From Deltaproteobacteria bacterium (GTDB lineage: Bacteria; Desulfobacterota; Desulfomonilia; UBA1062), in contig JAHDQN010000006.1 in assembly GCA_018433775.1 (NCBI GenBank), positions 62,001 through 126,000 on the forward strand: a stretch of DNA of 64,000 nucleotides, in the 5' to 3' direction. Positions 52,707 through 62,080 of this stretch are shown here, one piece after another. The notes under the pieces were generated by a model. It did no database searches and was not told the DNA's origin. It was given only the letters and a program-made list of their open reading frames with translations. The stretch's first letter is position 1. Each line of letters begins with the position of its first letter. The position numbers and the translations under genes are program-made.

Positions 52707-54131
52707 TCAGGGTCGATCCCTTCCCAGGTTCGCACCCTGCCGGATGAGCTCCTCCTGCACCTCGCGCGCGGAAACCTCCCGGACAGACCGCGAAAAACGC
52801 GCCGCCAGTGCGGCGCAGGCGCCTGCCGCCTGGCCGGTGGCCATGCAGATGGGCATCACCCGGTAGGATGAATGGGCCTCGTGGCTGCCCGAGATGCACC
52901 TGCCGGCCACCAGGAGACTGTCGAAGCCCTGGGGCAGCAGCGAGCGCAGGGGGATGTCGTACGATTCCCCGGGGGGGAGGTACACCAGCACGGTTCCTTT
53001 GCCTTCCGGATTGTGCAGGTCGACGGGGTAGGTTCCCCGGGCGATGACATCGTCAAACTTCGCCGCCCCGAGTATGTCCTCGGACGTGATCCGGTAGTCG
53101 CAGAGGACTCTCCTGGACTCCCGGACGCCCACGGTGGCGCCGCTCTGGACCATATAGGCCTTCTCAAAGCCCGGCACATACTTCTTCATGAATGCCGCGA
53201 TCCTCCGGTTCTGTCTCCGGCTTTCCATCTCGGCACAGGTGAGGTCCCACACATCGGTCCCCAGTACCTTGATGACCCGTGAACAGTTGAAGCTCAGCTC
53301 GTCCTCGTGCGGGGTCCCGAAAAAGAGGATGTCCTCGCGGGGCAGATCGAGTCCATCTTCTTTCTCGGCCTTTCTGATGAGGTCCCAGAGGCCGTGGACT
53401 CCCAGCCACTGGTCGGGGTGTTTCTTGACGTACGCCTTGAACGCCGCCTTTCTGAACTCGACCATTCGGAAATAGAGCGTCATGGGCTGTACCAGGCTGT
53501 CCTCGTCCCGCCCCACCTCAAAGGGGGCGCCCGCCCGGGCGGCGATATCGCCGTCTCCGGTACAGTCGATGATCAGCCGTGCCGTGATCACCACGGGCCC
53601 TGACTTGGTCTCGAATACCACTCCCCGGATACGGTTTCCCTCCCGGAACACATCGCTGGCAAAGCAGTGGAGGAGCAGTCGCACCCCGGCCTCGTCGATC
53701 ATGTCGTCGGCAACCGTCTTGAAGGCCTCCGGGTCGAAGGGCACGGTGTACGCGGTTTCCGGAGAAGGGGGGATGATCCCGCCGACCCGTACGAGGCGGG
53801 CGACCAGGTCTGCGAGAACGCCCGATATCACCGGGTCTCCGGGCCCGTGGTCAGTTGGGAAGAAGTTGATCGCGCCGGGTGTCTCACGGCGATGATGCTG
53901 GGTGTAGTACGACACGAACGGGTTTACCAGGGCCGCGGTCGCATTTCCTCCGAGGAAGCCGTACTGCTCGCACAGGATCACCTCGGCCCCGGCCCGGGCG
54001 GCCCCCAGGGAGGCTCCCAGCCCTGCGGGGCCCCCTCCGACCACGAGTATGTCCGCCCGGGCCGCCATCAGGGCCCGGCGGGGGGCAAGCACCACGGTTG
54101 TCGCCTTCTCGGGCCGCTTCAACGGGGGCAT
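52707..54131 (-). CDS. FAD-dependent oxidoreductase (PF12831 type)
   Basis: A 474-residue flavoprotein. The Rossmann motif ILVVGGGPAGLGASLGAARAGAEVILCEQ is near residue 28. YGFLGGNATAALVNPF and LIIDCTGDGDIAARAGAPFEVGRD follow, with the FAD-binding second GD motif. The enzyme class includes fumarate-reductase-like and thiazole-biosynthesis-like reductases; substrate unknown. AGAGGTGG precedes ATG 54131. It follows the polysaccharide pyruvyl transferase gene on the same strand, 54 bp away. Confidence 0.82.
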   Translation of the reverse strand: MPPLKRPEKATTVVLAPRRALMAARADILVVGGGPAGLGASLGAARAGAEVILCEQYGFLGGNATAALVNPFVSYYTQHHRRETPGAINFFPTDHGPGDPVISGVLADLVARLVRVGGIIPPSPETAYTVPFDPEAFKTVADDMIDEAGVRLLLHCFASDVFREGNRIRGVVFETKSGPVVITARLIIDCTGDGDIAARAGAPFEVGRDEDSLVQPMTLYFRMVEFRKAAFKAYVKKHPDQWLGVHGLWDLIRKAEKEDGLDLPREDILFFGTPHEDELSFNCSRVIKVLGTDVWDLTCAEMESRRQNRRIAAFMKKYVPGFEKAYMVQSGATVGVRESRRVLCDYRITSEDILGAAKFDDVIARGTYPVDLHNPEGKGTVLVYLPPGESYDIPLRSLLPQGFDSLLVAGRCISGSHEAHSSYRVMPICMATGQAAGACAALAARFSRSVREVSAREVQEELIRQGANLGRDRP

Positions 54132-54185
54132 GGGCCACCTCTGTGATTTTTCACACACTGTTTCACCGGGTTCACTCCGGAATAT

Positions 54186-55328
54186 TCAGGCTATTTTCAT
54201 GCCCAGCCCCTCCTTGAGAAGCCGGACCGCAATTTCGTTGGTCATGAGGGCGCGTTTCTTCATCTCCGGGATCATCCCCCTGATATGATCCCGGAGCTCT
54301 TCCTTGGTGTCCCAGAAGTGATCGATGTAGGCGACCAGCCTTCCCGCGTTCACCAGGTTCAGGGGAGGGGTTTCCATCTGGAGGTCCTTGAGGAAATTCA
54401 GCACCTTCGATGAATAGGGGAGCCCCAGGAAGGGAACCCCCTGCAGTGCCGCGAAGATCAGGAAGTGCAGACGCATTCCCACGGCGAAATCGAAATGCTG
54501 CATGATCTCCAGCAGCTGACCGGGGGTGTACTCTTCCCGGAGCACGGAGCATCGCTGGGGTCTGAGTGTCTTGGAGATAACCGCGTGGGAGTGCTGCATG
54601 TCCTGCTTTCCCCGCTCCATGGGAACGAACACGATATTGGCGTCGAACCGGTCGATGATGAAATCGGCGGCATTGGCCAGAAGCGAGTGGTAAAAATCCG
54701 GGTCCATATCCGGGGCGGCCGGCCCCGGTTCCCGGACCGACATCCCCACCAGGATGTGCTTCCCGCTCATGTGCTCCTCCGTGAGCATCCCGCCGTCCAC
54801 TGTCTGCGGGGTGAGAAGCAGTGCAGGGTCTGCGGTGACAACGATCTCCTTTTCCACCCCGGCCTCTTCCAGAATCCTTTTGGCCCCGCGCTCCCTGACA
54901 GTCACCACCGCGGCCCGGTTCAGCGCGTCCCTCACCATGTTCTGGGTTGAGCGATCTCTCAAGGGGCCTGCGCTCACCGCATATACCATGACCGGCACCT
55001 CGAGCTCGTGGGCCACCACGACCTCCCGGAGGAAGGTCTTGGCCTCCTGGTCGAAGAGGATGCCTCCACCGCCAAGGAGGAACAGATCAAGGTTCCTGAC
55101 TTCCTCTGCCACTTCACCCTTCGTCATATCCCTGACCGGGACCGCCCTTAAGAAGGGATATCGCCGGACGGTATCGCCGGGGTCCCGCGAGAACACGGTG
55201 ATGTTCACGGGAACAGATCCCCTGAGCTGGTTGATGATGCACTCCAGGATGGCCTCGTCACCCATGTTGAGGCCGCCGTAGGAGCCTGATATGCCGATGT
55301 GATAGGTGCGCTCGTCCGGGTCTGTCAT
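54186..55328 (-). CDS. Polysaccharide pyruvyl transferase family protein (CsaB-like)
   Basis: A 380-residue protein. GISGSYGGLNMGDEAILECIINQLR is the N-terminal motif of the family (PF04230). The middle shows LDLFLLGGGGILFDQ and the C-terminal half DFAVGMRLHFLIFAALQGVPFLGLPYSSKV, the motif with the catalytic His. Such enzymes add pyruvate ketals to cell-surface sugars, which then anchor S-layer proteins. A protein acceptor is not seen here. The start is at ATG 55328. Confidence 0.82.
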   Translation of the reverse strand: MTDPDERTYHIGISGSYGGLNMGDEAILECIINQLRGSVPVNITVFSRDPGDTVRRYPFLRAVPVRDMTKGEVAEEVRNLDLFLLGGGGILFDQEAKTFLREVVVAHELEVPVMVYAVSAGPLRDRSTQNMVRDALNRAAVVTVRERGAKRILEEAGVEKEIVVTADPALLLTPQTVDGGMLTEEHMSGKHILVGMSVREPGPAAPDMDPDFYHSLLANAADFIIDRFDANIVFVPMERGKQDMQHSHAVISKTLRPQRCSVLREEYTPGQLLEIMQHFDFAVGMRLHFLIFAALQGVPFLGLPYSSKVLNFLKDLQMETPPLNLVNAGRLVAYIDHFWDTKEELRDHIRGMIPEMKKRALMTNEIAVRLLKEGLGMKIA

Positions 55329-55624
55329 GCTCTGCGTGCCTCCTGCACCGGGGCGGCTCCTCTCGCGACCCGGCTGCCTTGGGCGGGCGCCGTCACTCCG
55401 GGAAGAGGGCGGTTAACGGGAGAGCTTGCGGATGCCATGAAATGCAGGTGTGCATGGAAACGGCCCACGGAGTACCTCCATAAGAAATAGTGCAGGACGG
55501 GTGTCACAATTCAAGGTGCGGCTCATGAGGACCATGGGAGGGCGATCATCCCAAGTTTCCTGGTGCCTGTATCCCCGATGCCTGATATAATGCGAAAAAA
55601 CCAATGCATGCGAGGAGGAACGGA

Positions 55625-55930
55625 ATGCTTACCGTTGTTGCGGTCATGAAGGCCGCTGAAGGCAGGGAAAAGGAGATGGAAGAGGCGATCGGGGCCCTGG
55701 TGACGGAGGTGCAGGCCGAGGAGGGCACCCTGGTGTATGCGGTGCACCGCGGCCGCAAGGAGCCGGGGAAGTTTCTCTTTTACGAGAGATACCGCGATAA
55801 GGACGCCTTCAAGGCACACGGGTCCACTCCCCACTTCGCGGAGTTCTTCGGGAAGATAGCGCCTCTGCTCGATGGAGAGCCCGCTATCGAGATCTACGAG
55901 GATTTCGTCTCCATCAGCCCCCGGGGCTGA
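55625..55930 (+). CDS. Antibiotic-biosynthesis-monooxygenase (ABM) domain protein
   Basis: A 101-residue protein of the dimeric alpha/beta-barrel ABM fold: MLTVVAVMKAAEGREKEMEE, EGTLVYAVHRGRKEPGKFLFYERYRDKDAFKAHGSTPHFAEFFGKI. The His of HGSTPHF is conserved in the quinol-type (YgiN-like) members. It may act on quinones or be a stress protein. GAGGAGGA precedes ATG 55625. Confidence 0.85.
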   Translation: MLTVVAVMKAAEGREKEMEEAIGALVTEVQAEEGTLVYAVHRGRKEPGKFLFYERYRDKDAFKAHGSTPHFAEFFGKIAPLLDGEPAIEIYEDFVSISPRG

Positions 55931-56024
55931 AAGAGGGGAGGGGGGAGACGACGTTCTCCCCCGGTTGAGACGGGAGTACGGGAAGGACGGGGCTTCTCCC
56001 CGTACTCCCCGGTCGCCTCAAAGG

Positions 56025-58031
56025 CTATGGCGGTGTCATACCCCCGTGATCGAGGGCGCTCCTCGCCTCCTGCCGTGTCTCGTAGATGTGGGGGGCGAGC
56101 TTGCGCTCCTTCAGGGCGTCTCCCAGCTTCAGCCGCAGGAAGGTGTTGGTGGTATAGCGCGTGACGCCCGTGTAGTACTTGTCCACAAGCCGCTTGACCA
56201 TGTCGGTGTATTCGTCCACCAGTTCGGGCAGGATGTCGAAGTTGTCGTAGTTCACGATGGTATAGGTCTTTTCCCCGAGAGGGGAGAGGATCTCCGAGAC
56301 CATCTCCTCTACCGCGCGGATGTCCTCATGCTTTCTGATCTTGTGGCCTTCGAAGTTGACGAAGAAGAGCTTTTCGTCCGGATCGAAGGTGAGGCGTTCC
56401 CGGATCGAGAGACCGAAGATGTCATCTTTGAGGTTCATGGGGCCTTCCCTGAATATCCTGGGGTCCATGAGCCTGGGGGGCTTCTTCATCACCGGGATGA
56501 ACTCCATGTGGGCCAGGATGTCCCGCTTGATGTCGACGCCCGGGGCCACCTCCACGAGCTCCATGCCGTCCTCGGTCAGCGAGAAGACGCAGCGCTCGGT
56601 GATATAGGAGACCGGCTGGCCCTTCATGACCGCGTAGCGGCCGCTGAAGGTGACGTGCTCCACCTCCTGAAGGAACTTTTTCCGGGAGCCCTCGCTTCGG
56701 ATATTCAGCAGCCCGTCTTTGACCGACACCTTGAGGCCGTCCGTGGTGAAGGTGCCCATGAACACCACCTTCCGGGCATTCTGGCTGATGTCGATGAATC
56801 CTCCTGCGCCTGCCAGCCTGCTGCCGAACTTGCTCACGTTCAGATTGCCCTGCGCGTCGGCCTGCGCAAGGCCGAGGAAGCAGCAATCCAGGCCTCCGCC
56901 GCCGTAGAAGTCGAACTGGTAGGGCTGGTCGATGATGCAGTCCGCGTTGGCCGCCGCGCCGAAGCTCAATCCCCCCGCCGGAAGCCCGCCGATGATCCCG
57001 GGCTCTGCGGTGAGCGTGATGTATTCGAGGATCTTCTCTTCATGCGCCACGCTGGAGATGCCCTCGGGCATGCCGATGCCCAGGTTGATGACGCTGTTGC
57101 CCTTGAGCTCGAAGGCGGCCCTGCGGGCGATGATCTTGCGCGCGCACGTGCTCATGACCGGGAGCGAATCCATGGGCACCCGGATCTCGCCGCTGTAATA
57201 GGGGTTGTACTGGACGTCGAAGGTCTGCCAGTGGTTCTCGGGCCGCGAGAGAACCACGCAGTCGACCAGGATGCCCGGTATCTTGACCTGCCGCGCATTG
57301 AGCGAGCCCCGATCCGCGATCCGCTCCACCTGGACGATGACGAACCCGCCCGAGTTCTTGGCCGCCATGGCGATTGAGAGCGCCTCCTGGGTCAGGGCCT
57401 CTTTTTCCATGGTGACGTTGCCGTCCGTGTCCGCGGTGGTGCCGCGCAGGATGGCCACGTTGATGGGGAAGGTCTTGTAGGCGAGATAGTCCGTGCCGTC
57501 GAAGCTCACCGTCTCCACCAGGTCTTCGCGGGTGATCTCGTTGATTTTGCCCCCTCCGAACCGGGGGTCCACATAGGTCCACATGCCGTTGGTCGTGAGC
57601 GTGCGGGGCTTGTGGGCCGCGATGTCCCGGAACATGTGGGAGATCACGCCCTGGGGAAGGTTATAGGCCTCGATCTTGTTTTCGATGGCCAGCCTGCCGA
57701 GCTTGGGTGCGAGGCCCCAGTGACCCCCGATCACCCGCTTGACGAGGCCTTCGTGCCCGAAGCGGTTGAGCCCCCGCTCTTTGCCGTCCCCCTGGCCGGC
57801 CGCATACACCAGGGTCAGGTCACGGGGCTTGCCGGTCGCGAGGTAATATTCCTCGATCTTGATCAGAATCTCCTCGGGGACTCCGATGCTCACGAAGCCG
57901 CCTGTGGCGACGGTGTCTCCGTCCCGGATGGCCTGGACCGCCTCTTGAGCGGACACGATCTTGCCTCTGCGCATCCGTGAGGGCGGCAGGGCGGAGAGCA
58001 TAGGGTGAATATTGCCGCTTCTTGGTGCCAT
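56025..58031 (-). CDS. Fused-subunit CoA-transferase (acyl-CoA:acetate/3-ketoacid type)
   Basis: A 668-residue CoA-transferase family I enzyme, alpha and beta domains in one chain. The alpha part has GDTVATGGFVSIGVPEEIL and the beta part NLGIGMPEGISSVAHEE with the catalytic Glu323, followed by LTAEPGIIGGLPAGGLSFG. A C-terminal extension (about 550-668) contains LRERLTFDPDEKLFFVNFEG and VEEMVSEILSPLGEKTYTIVNYDNFDI, unusual in length. It moves CoA between acids such as acetate, propionate or acetoacetate. AGGAGGAAT is directly upstream of the ATG. Confidence 0.88.
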   Translation of the reverse strand: MAPRSGNIHPMLSALPPSRMRRGKIVSAQEAVQAIRDGDTVATGGFVSIGVPEEILIKIEEYYLATGKPRDLTLVYAAGQGDGKERGLNRFGHEGLVKRVIGGHWGLAPKLGRLAIENKIEAYNLPQGVISHMFRDIAAHKPRTLTTNGMWTYVDPRFGGGKINEITREDLVETVSFDGTDYLAYKTFPINVAILRGTTADTDGNVTMEKEALTQEALSIAMAAKNSGGFVIVQVERIADRGSLNARQVKIPGILVDCVVLSRPENHWQTFDVQYNPYYSGEIRVPMDSLPVMSTCARKIIARRAAFELKGNSVINLGIGMPEGISSVAHEEKILEYITLTAEPGIIGGLPAGGLSFGAAANADCIIDQPYQFDFYGGGGLDCCFLGLAQADAQGNLNVSKFGSRLAGAGGFIDISQNARKVVFMGTFTTDGLKVSVKDGLLNIRSEGSRKKFLQEVEHVTFSGRYAVMKGQPVSYITERCVFSLTEDGMELVEVAPGVDIKRDILAHMEFIPVMKKPPRLMDPRIFREGPMNLKDDIFGLSIRERLTFDPDEKLFFVNFEGHKIRKHEDIRAVEEMVSEILSPLGEKTYTIVNYDNFDILPELVDEYTDMVKRLVDKYYTGVTRYTTNTFLRLKLGDALKERKLAPHIYETRQEARSALDHGGMTPP

Positions 58032-58282
58032 GGATTCCTCCTGTTACACGTCTGGTATACCGGGATGATGATGGCCGCTGCCTCTCTCTTGCTCCATTGG
58101 TTGCTCCATTTTTTTCCCCTTTGTCAAGAGGGGGCTTGCATGGGGAGCGGTTCTTGCCCTGGAATCGGTCACTTGCCGGGGAAAGAAGCCGGCAAGGGCT
58201 TTCCCGGTGCCGGTGCCCAAGTCGCGACAGGCGGCCCTCTTTCAGGGGCTCCCGTCGCGGAAGGTGTGGACCCGGACCGGAC

Positions 58283-59107
58283 TTACCAGATCACGGCGGA
58301 CAGGTAGCCCACGACCGATAAATTGTCTCCGGTGATGTGGCCGGAGTGAGCGTACTTGAGAACCCGGGAATCGGTGCGCGACAGGGCCTGTGCATACATG
58401 AGCGCCGTGAGGATGGGGCCGCCCCCGCACGCCTCGCTCTCGGACCTCTCCAGATCCCTGGCCAGTCCATCGATATCGAAGCGTTCGACAGCCTGGGCCA
58501 CCCGGGCATCCATGTCCTCGGCCCTGGCGGCGGGATGGAAGTGGGACAGATCCGAGCTCGCCACGATGAGGACGTCGCCGGGGTGGTCGATCGAGCGGTG
58601 CAGGGCGCGGGCAAGCTCCCGGCAGGCATCGGGCTCCTGCCGGCCCATGATCAGCGGGCAGAGCCTGAAATTCCCAAGCACGACCTGGAGAAAGGGGAGC
58701 TGGATCTCCAGGGCGTGTTCGGATTCGTGAGGCCGCGTGTCGTCCGTGAACACCCCGGACATGGCCATCAGCTTTTCACAGAGTGCCTCGTCCACATCCA
58801 GAGAACCCAGAGGGGTCTCGAAGGCGCCCGACTTCCAGACCGAGACAGAGGGCAGATACATCCGGTGCGAGGGACTGATGACCACCACCGTGGAGTAATC
58901 CTGTCCGGCGATCGCCTTGTAGGCATGCGCCGCCACCTGACCGGAATACATGTATCCCGCATGGGGACTGACGATGGCGACGGGTTTCCGGGGGATCTCT
59001 GTGATCGCCGCCTGTTCGAGGAAACCGTCGATGTCCCGCTTCAGGGCCTCGGGATTGCCGGGATACCAGCTTCCGGCAATGACCGGCTTTCTGATATGTG
59101 TCTTCAT
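58283..59107 (-). CDS. MEMO family protein (AmmeMemoRadiSam system protein B)
   Basis: A 274-residue MEMO1-like protein (PF01875). RKPVIAGSWYPGNPEALKRDI, VAIVSPHAGYMYSGQVAAHAYKAI, VVVISPSHRMYLP, EHALEIQLPFLQ and IVASSDLSHFHP hold the conserved His and Asp residues of the metal-like pocket. The bacterial protein is often next to AMMECR1 and radical SAM genes, but none is here; instead it closes a ribosomal-protein/arginine operon. ATG 59107 is chosen from AGGAGG eight bases before it. Confidence 0.88.
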   Translation of the reverse strand: MKTHIRKPVIAGSWYPGNPEALKRDIDGFLEQAAITEIPRKPVAIVSPHAGYMYSGQVAAHAYKAIAGQDYSTVVVISPSHRMYLPSVSVWKSGAFETPLGSLDVDEALCEKLMAMSGVFTDDTRPHESEHALEIQLPFLQVVLGNFRLCPLIMGRQEPDACRELARALHRSIDHPGDVLIVASSDLSHFHPAARAEDMDARVAQAVERFDIDGLARDLERSESEACGGGPILTALMYAQALSRTDSRVLKYAHSGHITGDNLSVVGYLSAVIW

Positions 59108-59161
59108 GAGCAATTCCTCCTGAAGAACATACGTCTTGTTGTTTTCGATTCTCTTTTAAGA

Positions 59162-60193
59162 TTAAGGAAACAGCGGCAGGGAGTCAATCCCTTCGGACTC
59201 GTCGATGCCAAACATGAGATTCATGTTCTGGATCGCCTGGCCCGAGGCCCCCTTCGTGAGGTTGTCGATGACGCTGGCGATCACGGCCCGGCTGGTCGTG
59301 TCGTTGACCGCAAGGCCCATCAGGCAGTTGTTGGTCCCCCGGACGTCCTTGGTGGAAGGAAAGCCGGTTTTCAGGACATGGACGAACCGGGAACCCTCGT
59401 AATACGAGCGGAGGCGGTCCTTGAGCGTGGCCTCGTCGGCCAGGGCCTTGACATAGATCGTGGAGAGCATGCCCCGGGTGATGGGAATCAGGTGCGGGAC
59501 GAACTCGATGCTCACGTCCGTTCCGGCGGCATTCGCGAGCTCCTGCTCCATTTCCGGGATATGACGGTGGGCGCGCCCGACCTTGTAGGCACAAAACGAC
59601 TCTCCGGTTTCGCAGATGTGGGTCTTCAGGCTCAGGCCCCTGCCTGCGCCCGATACCCCGCTCTTGCTGTCGGCGATGATGCCGTCGGCCTCGATGAGCC
59701 CCTCTTTCAGGAGCGGGATGAGAGGAAGCAGGACACTGGTGGGGTAGCATCCGGGGTTCGCCACCAGCCGGGCATCCCGGATCTCGTCGCGGTACACCTC
59801 GCACAAGCCGTACACCGCCGTCTCCATGAGATCCACAGCGGTATGCTCGCCGTACCATGTGCGGTAGGTATTAAGATCCCGGATCCGGAAATCGGCGCTC
59901 AAGTCGACCACCCGTACCGAGCCCGCGATCCGCGAGATGAAGTCCATGCCGGTCCCGTGGGGCAGACAGCTGAACACGACGTCGCACCGGTCCTTGATCG
60001 CTGCTTCGTCGAATTCTTCCAGCTCGATGTCGAAGCTCCCCTGAAGAAAGGGGAAGACTTCCGTGATTTTCTTCCCGTTGTACTGGCGGGAGGAGCAGTA
60101 GGTGATCCTGGAGTCACGGTGATTGTGCAGTAGCCGGATGAGCTCTGCCCCGGTGTATCCTGTGGCTCCCAGGATCCCTATGGAGAGTGACAA
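59162..60193 (-). CDS. argC: N-acetyl-gamma-glutamyl-phosphate reductase
   Basis: A 343-residue enzyme of arginine synthesis. It reduces N-acetylglutamyl-phosphate with NADPH. The NADPH-binding loop is GILGATGYTGAELIRLL, the catalytic Cys149 lies in ANPGCYPTSVLLPL, and the His of SGVSGAGRG and HRHIPEME regions is conserved. The start is TTG at 60193, preceded by AGGTAA. It begins 5 bp after rpsI, so it is translated in the rplM-rpsI operon. This linkage of rpsI to argC is known from other bacteria. Confidence 0.95.
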   Translation of the reverse strand: MSLSIGILGATGYTGAELIRLLHNHRDSRITYCSSRQYNGKKITEVFPFLQGSFDIELEEFDEAAIKDRCDVVFSCLPHGTGMDFISRIAGSVRVVDLSADFRIRDLNTYRTWYGEHTAVDLMETAVYGLCEVYRDEIRDARLVANPGCYPTSVLLPLIPLLKEGLIEADGIIADSKSGVSGAGRGLSLKTHICETGESFCAYKVGRAHRHIPEMEQELANAAGTDVSIEFVPHLIPITRGMLSTIYVKALADEATLKDRLRSYYEGSRFVHVLKTGFPSTKDVRGTNNCLMGLAVNDTTSRAVIASVIDNLTKGASGQAIQNMNLMFGIDESEGIDSLPLFP

Positions 60194-60198
60194 GGATA

Positions 60199-60594
60199 TT
60201 ACCTCTTGGAGAACTGAGGTCTCTTTCTGGCCTTGTGGAGCCCGAACTTCTTGCGTTCGACCATCCTCGGGTCTCTCGTGAGAAAACCGGCGGACTTGAG
60301 CTTGGGGCGGTACTTCTCCACGTCGAATTCGGACAGGGCCCGGGAGATGCCGTGCCGGATCGCCCCTGCCTGGCCGGATATGCCGCCGCCGCTCACGGTT
60401 GCGTATACGTTGAACTGACCGCGGGTCTCGGTGAGATCGAAGGGCTGCTGGGCCGACATCACCAGCGTCTCCCTGCCGAAGTACTCATCCAGCGGTTTGC
60501 CGTTGACCGTAAACTCCCCCGTGCCGATGGATATCCAGACTCGGGCCGTCGAGTTCTTCCTTCTGCCGGTGGCGTAGGTTCTTTCTGCTGCCAT
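60199..60594 (-). CDS. rpsI: Ribosomal protein S9
   Basis: A 131-residue S9. [17 protein letters not shown] is the N-terminal signature, and the basic C-terminus [17 protein letters not shown] reaches the decoding site. It follows rplM by 11 bp, as usual in bacteria. Confidence 0.97.
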   Translation of the reverse strand: MAAERTYATGRRKNSTARVWISIGTGEFTVNGKPLDEYFGRETLVMSAQQPFDLTETRGQFNVYATVSGGGISGQAGAIRHGISRALSEFDVEKYRPKLKSAGFLTRDPRMVERKKFGLHKARKRPQFSKR

Positions 60595-60605
60595 ATGTCG
60601 TTCCT

Positions 60606-61034
60606 TTACAGATTGATCTCTTTGGGCTGCTGTGCCTCATGGGGATGGGTTTCGCCGGCGTACACCTTGAGCTTTTTGAACATGCTCCTGCCGAGGCTGT
60701 TCTTGGGGAGCATCCCTTTGACTGCGTGCCGGATGATTTCTTCGGGGTTTTTCTCCATGAGCTGGCGCGCGGTGCGCGATTTGAGCCCGCCCATGTACCC
60801 GCTGTGGCGGTAGTAGGTCTTCTGCTCCAGCTTTCTGCCGGTGAGGATGACCTTTTCCGCGTTGATGATCACCACGAAATCCCCCACATCGGTGTGCGGG
60901 GTATAGGTGGGTTTCGTCTTTCCCCTCAGGATGGATGCCACATCCGCGGCAAGCCTGCCCAGAACCTTGTCCCTGGCGTCGACGAGCACCCAGTTTCTCT
61001 CGATCTCGTCCTTCTTTGCGATGAACGTACTCAT
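60606..61034 (-). CDS. rplM: Ribosomal protein L13
   Basis: A 142-residue L13: [31 protein letters not shown]-like [17 protein letters not shown] and [29 protein letters not shown] precedes ATG 61034; the GTG at 61043 would add three residues. It is the first gene of the operon rplM-rpsI-argC-MEMO. Confidence 0.97.
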   Translation of the reverse strand: MSTFIAKKDEIERNWVLVDARDKVLGRLAADVASILRGKTKPTYTPHTDVGDFVVIINAEKVILTGRKLEQKTYYRHSGYMGGLKSRTARQLMEKNPEEIIRHAVKGMLPKNSLGRSMFKKLKVYAGETHPHEAQQPKEINL

Positions 61035-61372
61035 AGATATCACTCCTTAAGCCATAAATAGGGCTCGGATATAGCCGAAATCAGATGCACATGTCAAGCA
61101 CTGATCGAAGATTTATCCCCTCAAATGAAAACCGGCCCCTATGGAACGCCTCCGGCTCGGCGCGCAGGACACGGGCGGGTGGGCGCCCGTGCACCACATT
61201 CAACCGTCCGGTGGATATTCCCCGCCTTTGAAGAAGGTTTTGCCGGCCCTCCCTGAAAGGGTATACCCGCTTCTATCATATTCAAGTTTATCGGGCAACG
61301 TACGATCATATAAATAAAGGTGCAAAGCACGAAGGGCATGAATATACCAGTGATCTCGGAAGGAGAAGGATC
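61035..61372. other. Intergenic region, 338 bp, divergent
   Basis: No gene. It should carry the rplM promoter (leftward) and that of the receiver gene (rightward). A hairpin ACGGGCG...CGCCCGT is at about 61168-61187, but I cannot place it in a known leader class. Confidence 0.4.
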
Positions 61373-61756
61373 ATGAACAAGGTTCTGATTATCGACGATG
61401 ACTCCGGGGTCCACAGCATAATCCATGCGATCATTCAGAAAAAAATGCCCGATTGCGTGTTTTCCTCGGCATATAACGGCATGGATGGAATCAGGGCGGC
61501 CCTTGACGAGCATCCGGACGCCATCCTTCTGGATGTGGACATGCCGGGCATCGACGGGTTCGAGACCTGCAGGCGCCTCAAGGAAGACGAGAGGACAAGA
61601 CATATTCCCATCGCCATGTTCTCCGGCATGGCGACCGATGCGGACAGCGTGGATGCCGCGCTGGAAAGCGGCGCCGACATGATCATCGCAAAGCCCTTGA
61701 GGAACGAGCATCTCATCCGGGTCTTCAGATCGCTGCTCAATCCAGAGGCGAAATGA
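61373..61756 (+). CDS. Single-domain response regulator (CheY-like)
   Basis: A 127-residue receiver: IIDDDSGVHSII (acidic pair), Asp54 in LLDVDMPGIDGFETC, Ser in FSGMA and Lys in IAKPLRNEHL. There is no output domain. It may belong to a phosphorelay with a kinase elsewhere. GGAAGGAGAAGG lies just before the ATG. Confidence 0.88.
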   Translation: MNKVLIIDDDSGVHSIIHAIIQKKMPDCVFSSAYNGMDGIRAALDEHPDAILLDVDMPGIDGFETCRRLKEDERTRHIPIAMFSGMATDADSVDAALESGADMIIAKPLRNEHLIRVFRSLLNPEAK

Positions 61757-62080
61757 GAACCCGTCCCCGATACTGGGAATCAGGAGTTCCATTCCTATTC
61801 TAAGACTATGTTCCCGAACAGTTCCGTTGCTTTCACGAGAATCCGGTCCATCCGCTGACCTCCGGGGAAGGAGCTGTTGAAGCTTGAATCTTCCTTCCAA
61901 GTCCCCTTCTGAAGGACGGGAAAATAACCATGTTTCACTTAAGCTTGATGCTTCAAAAGGGTCGAGAGGCTTGCCCCTCAAAGGTCCATACCATTGTTGT
62001 TGACGGGAGAGGGAGAAGCTTGTATCGGGAGGATGTTATGCAATCTTGACAGGGGAAATGTTTTTTTGTCATGTGAAATT
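61757..62080. other. Intergenic region with repeat copy E
   Basis: Contains the dispersed repeat at 61931-61996. No gene supported. The right part has the AT-rich approach to the nucleotidyltransferase gene. Confidence 0.4.
61931..61996 (+). repeat. Dispersed intergenic repeat, copy E
   Basis: TTAAGCTTGATGCTTCAAAA then GGGTCGAGAGGCTTGCCCCT, CAAAGGTCCATACCATTG. It is the copy closest to copy A in its second half. Confidence 0.7.
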
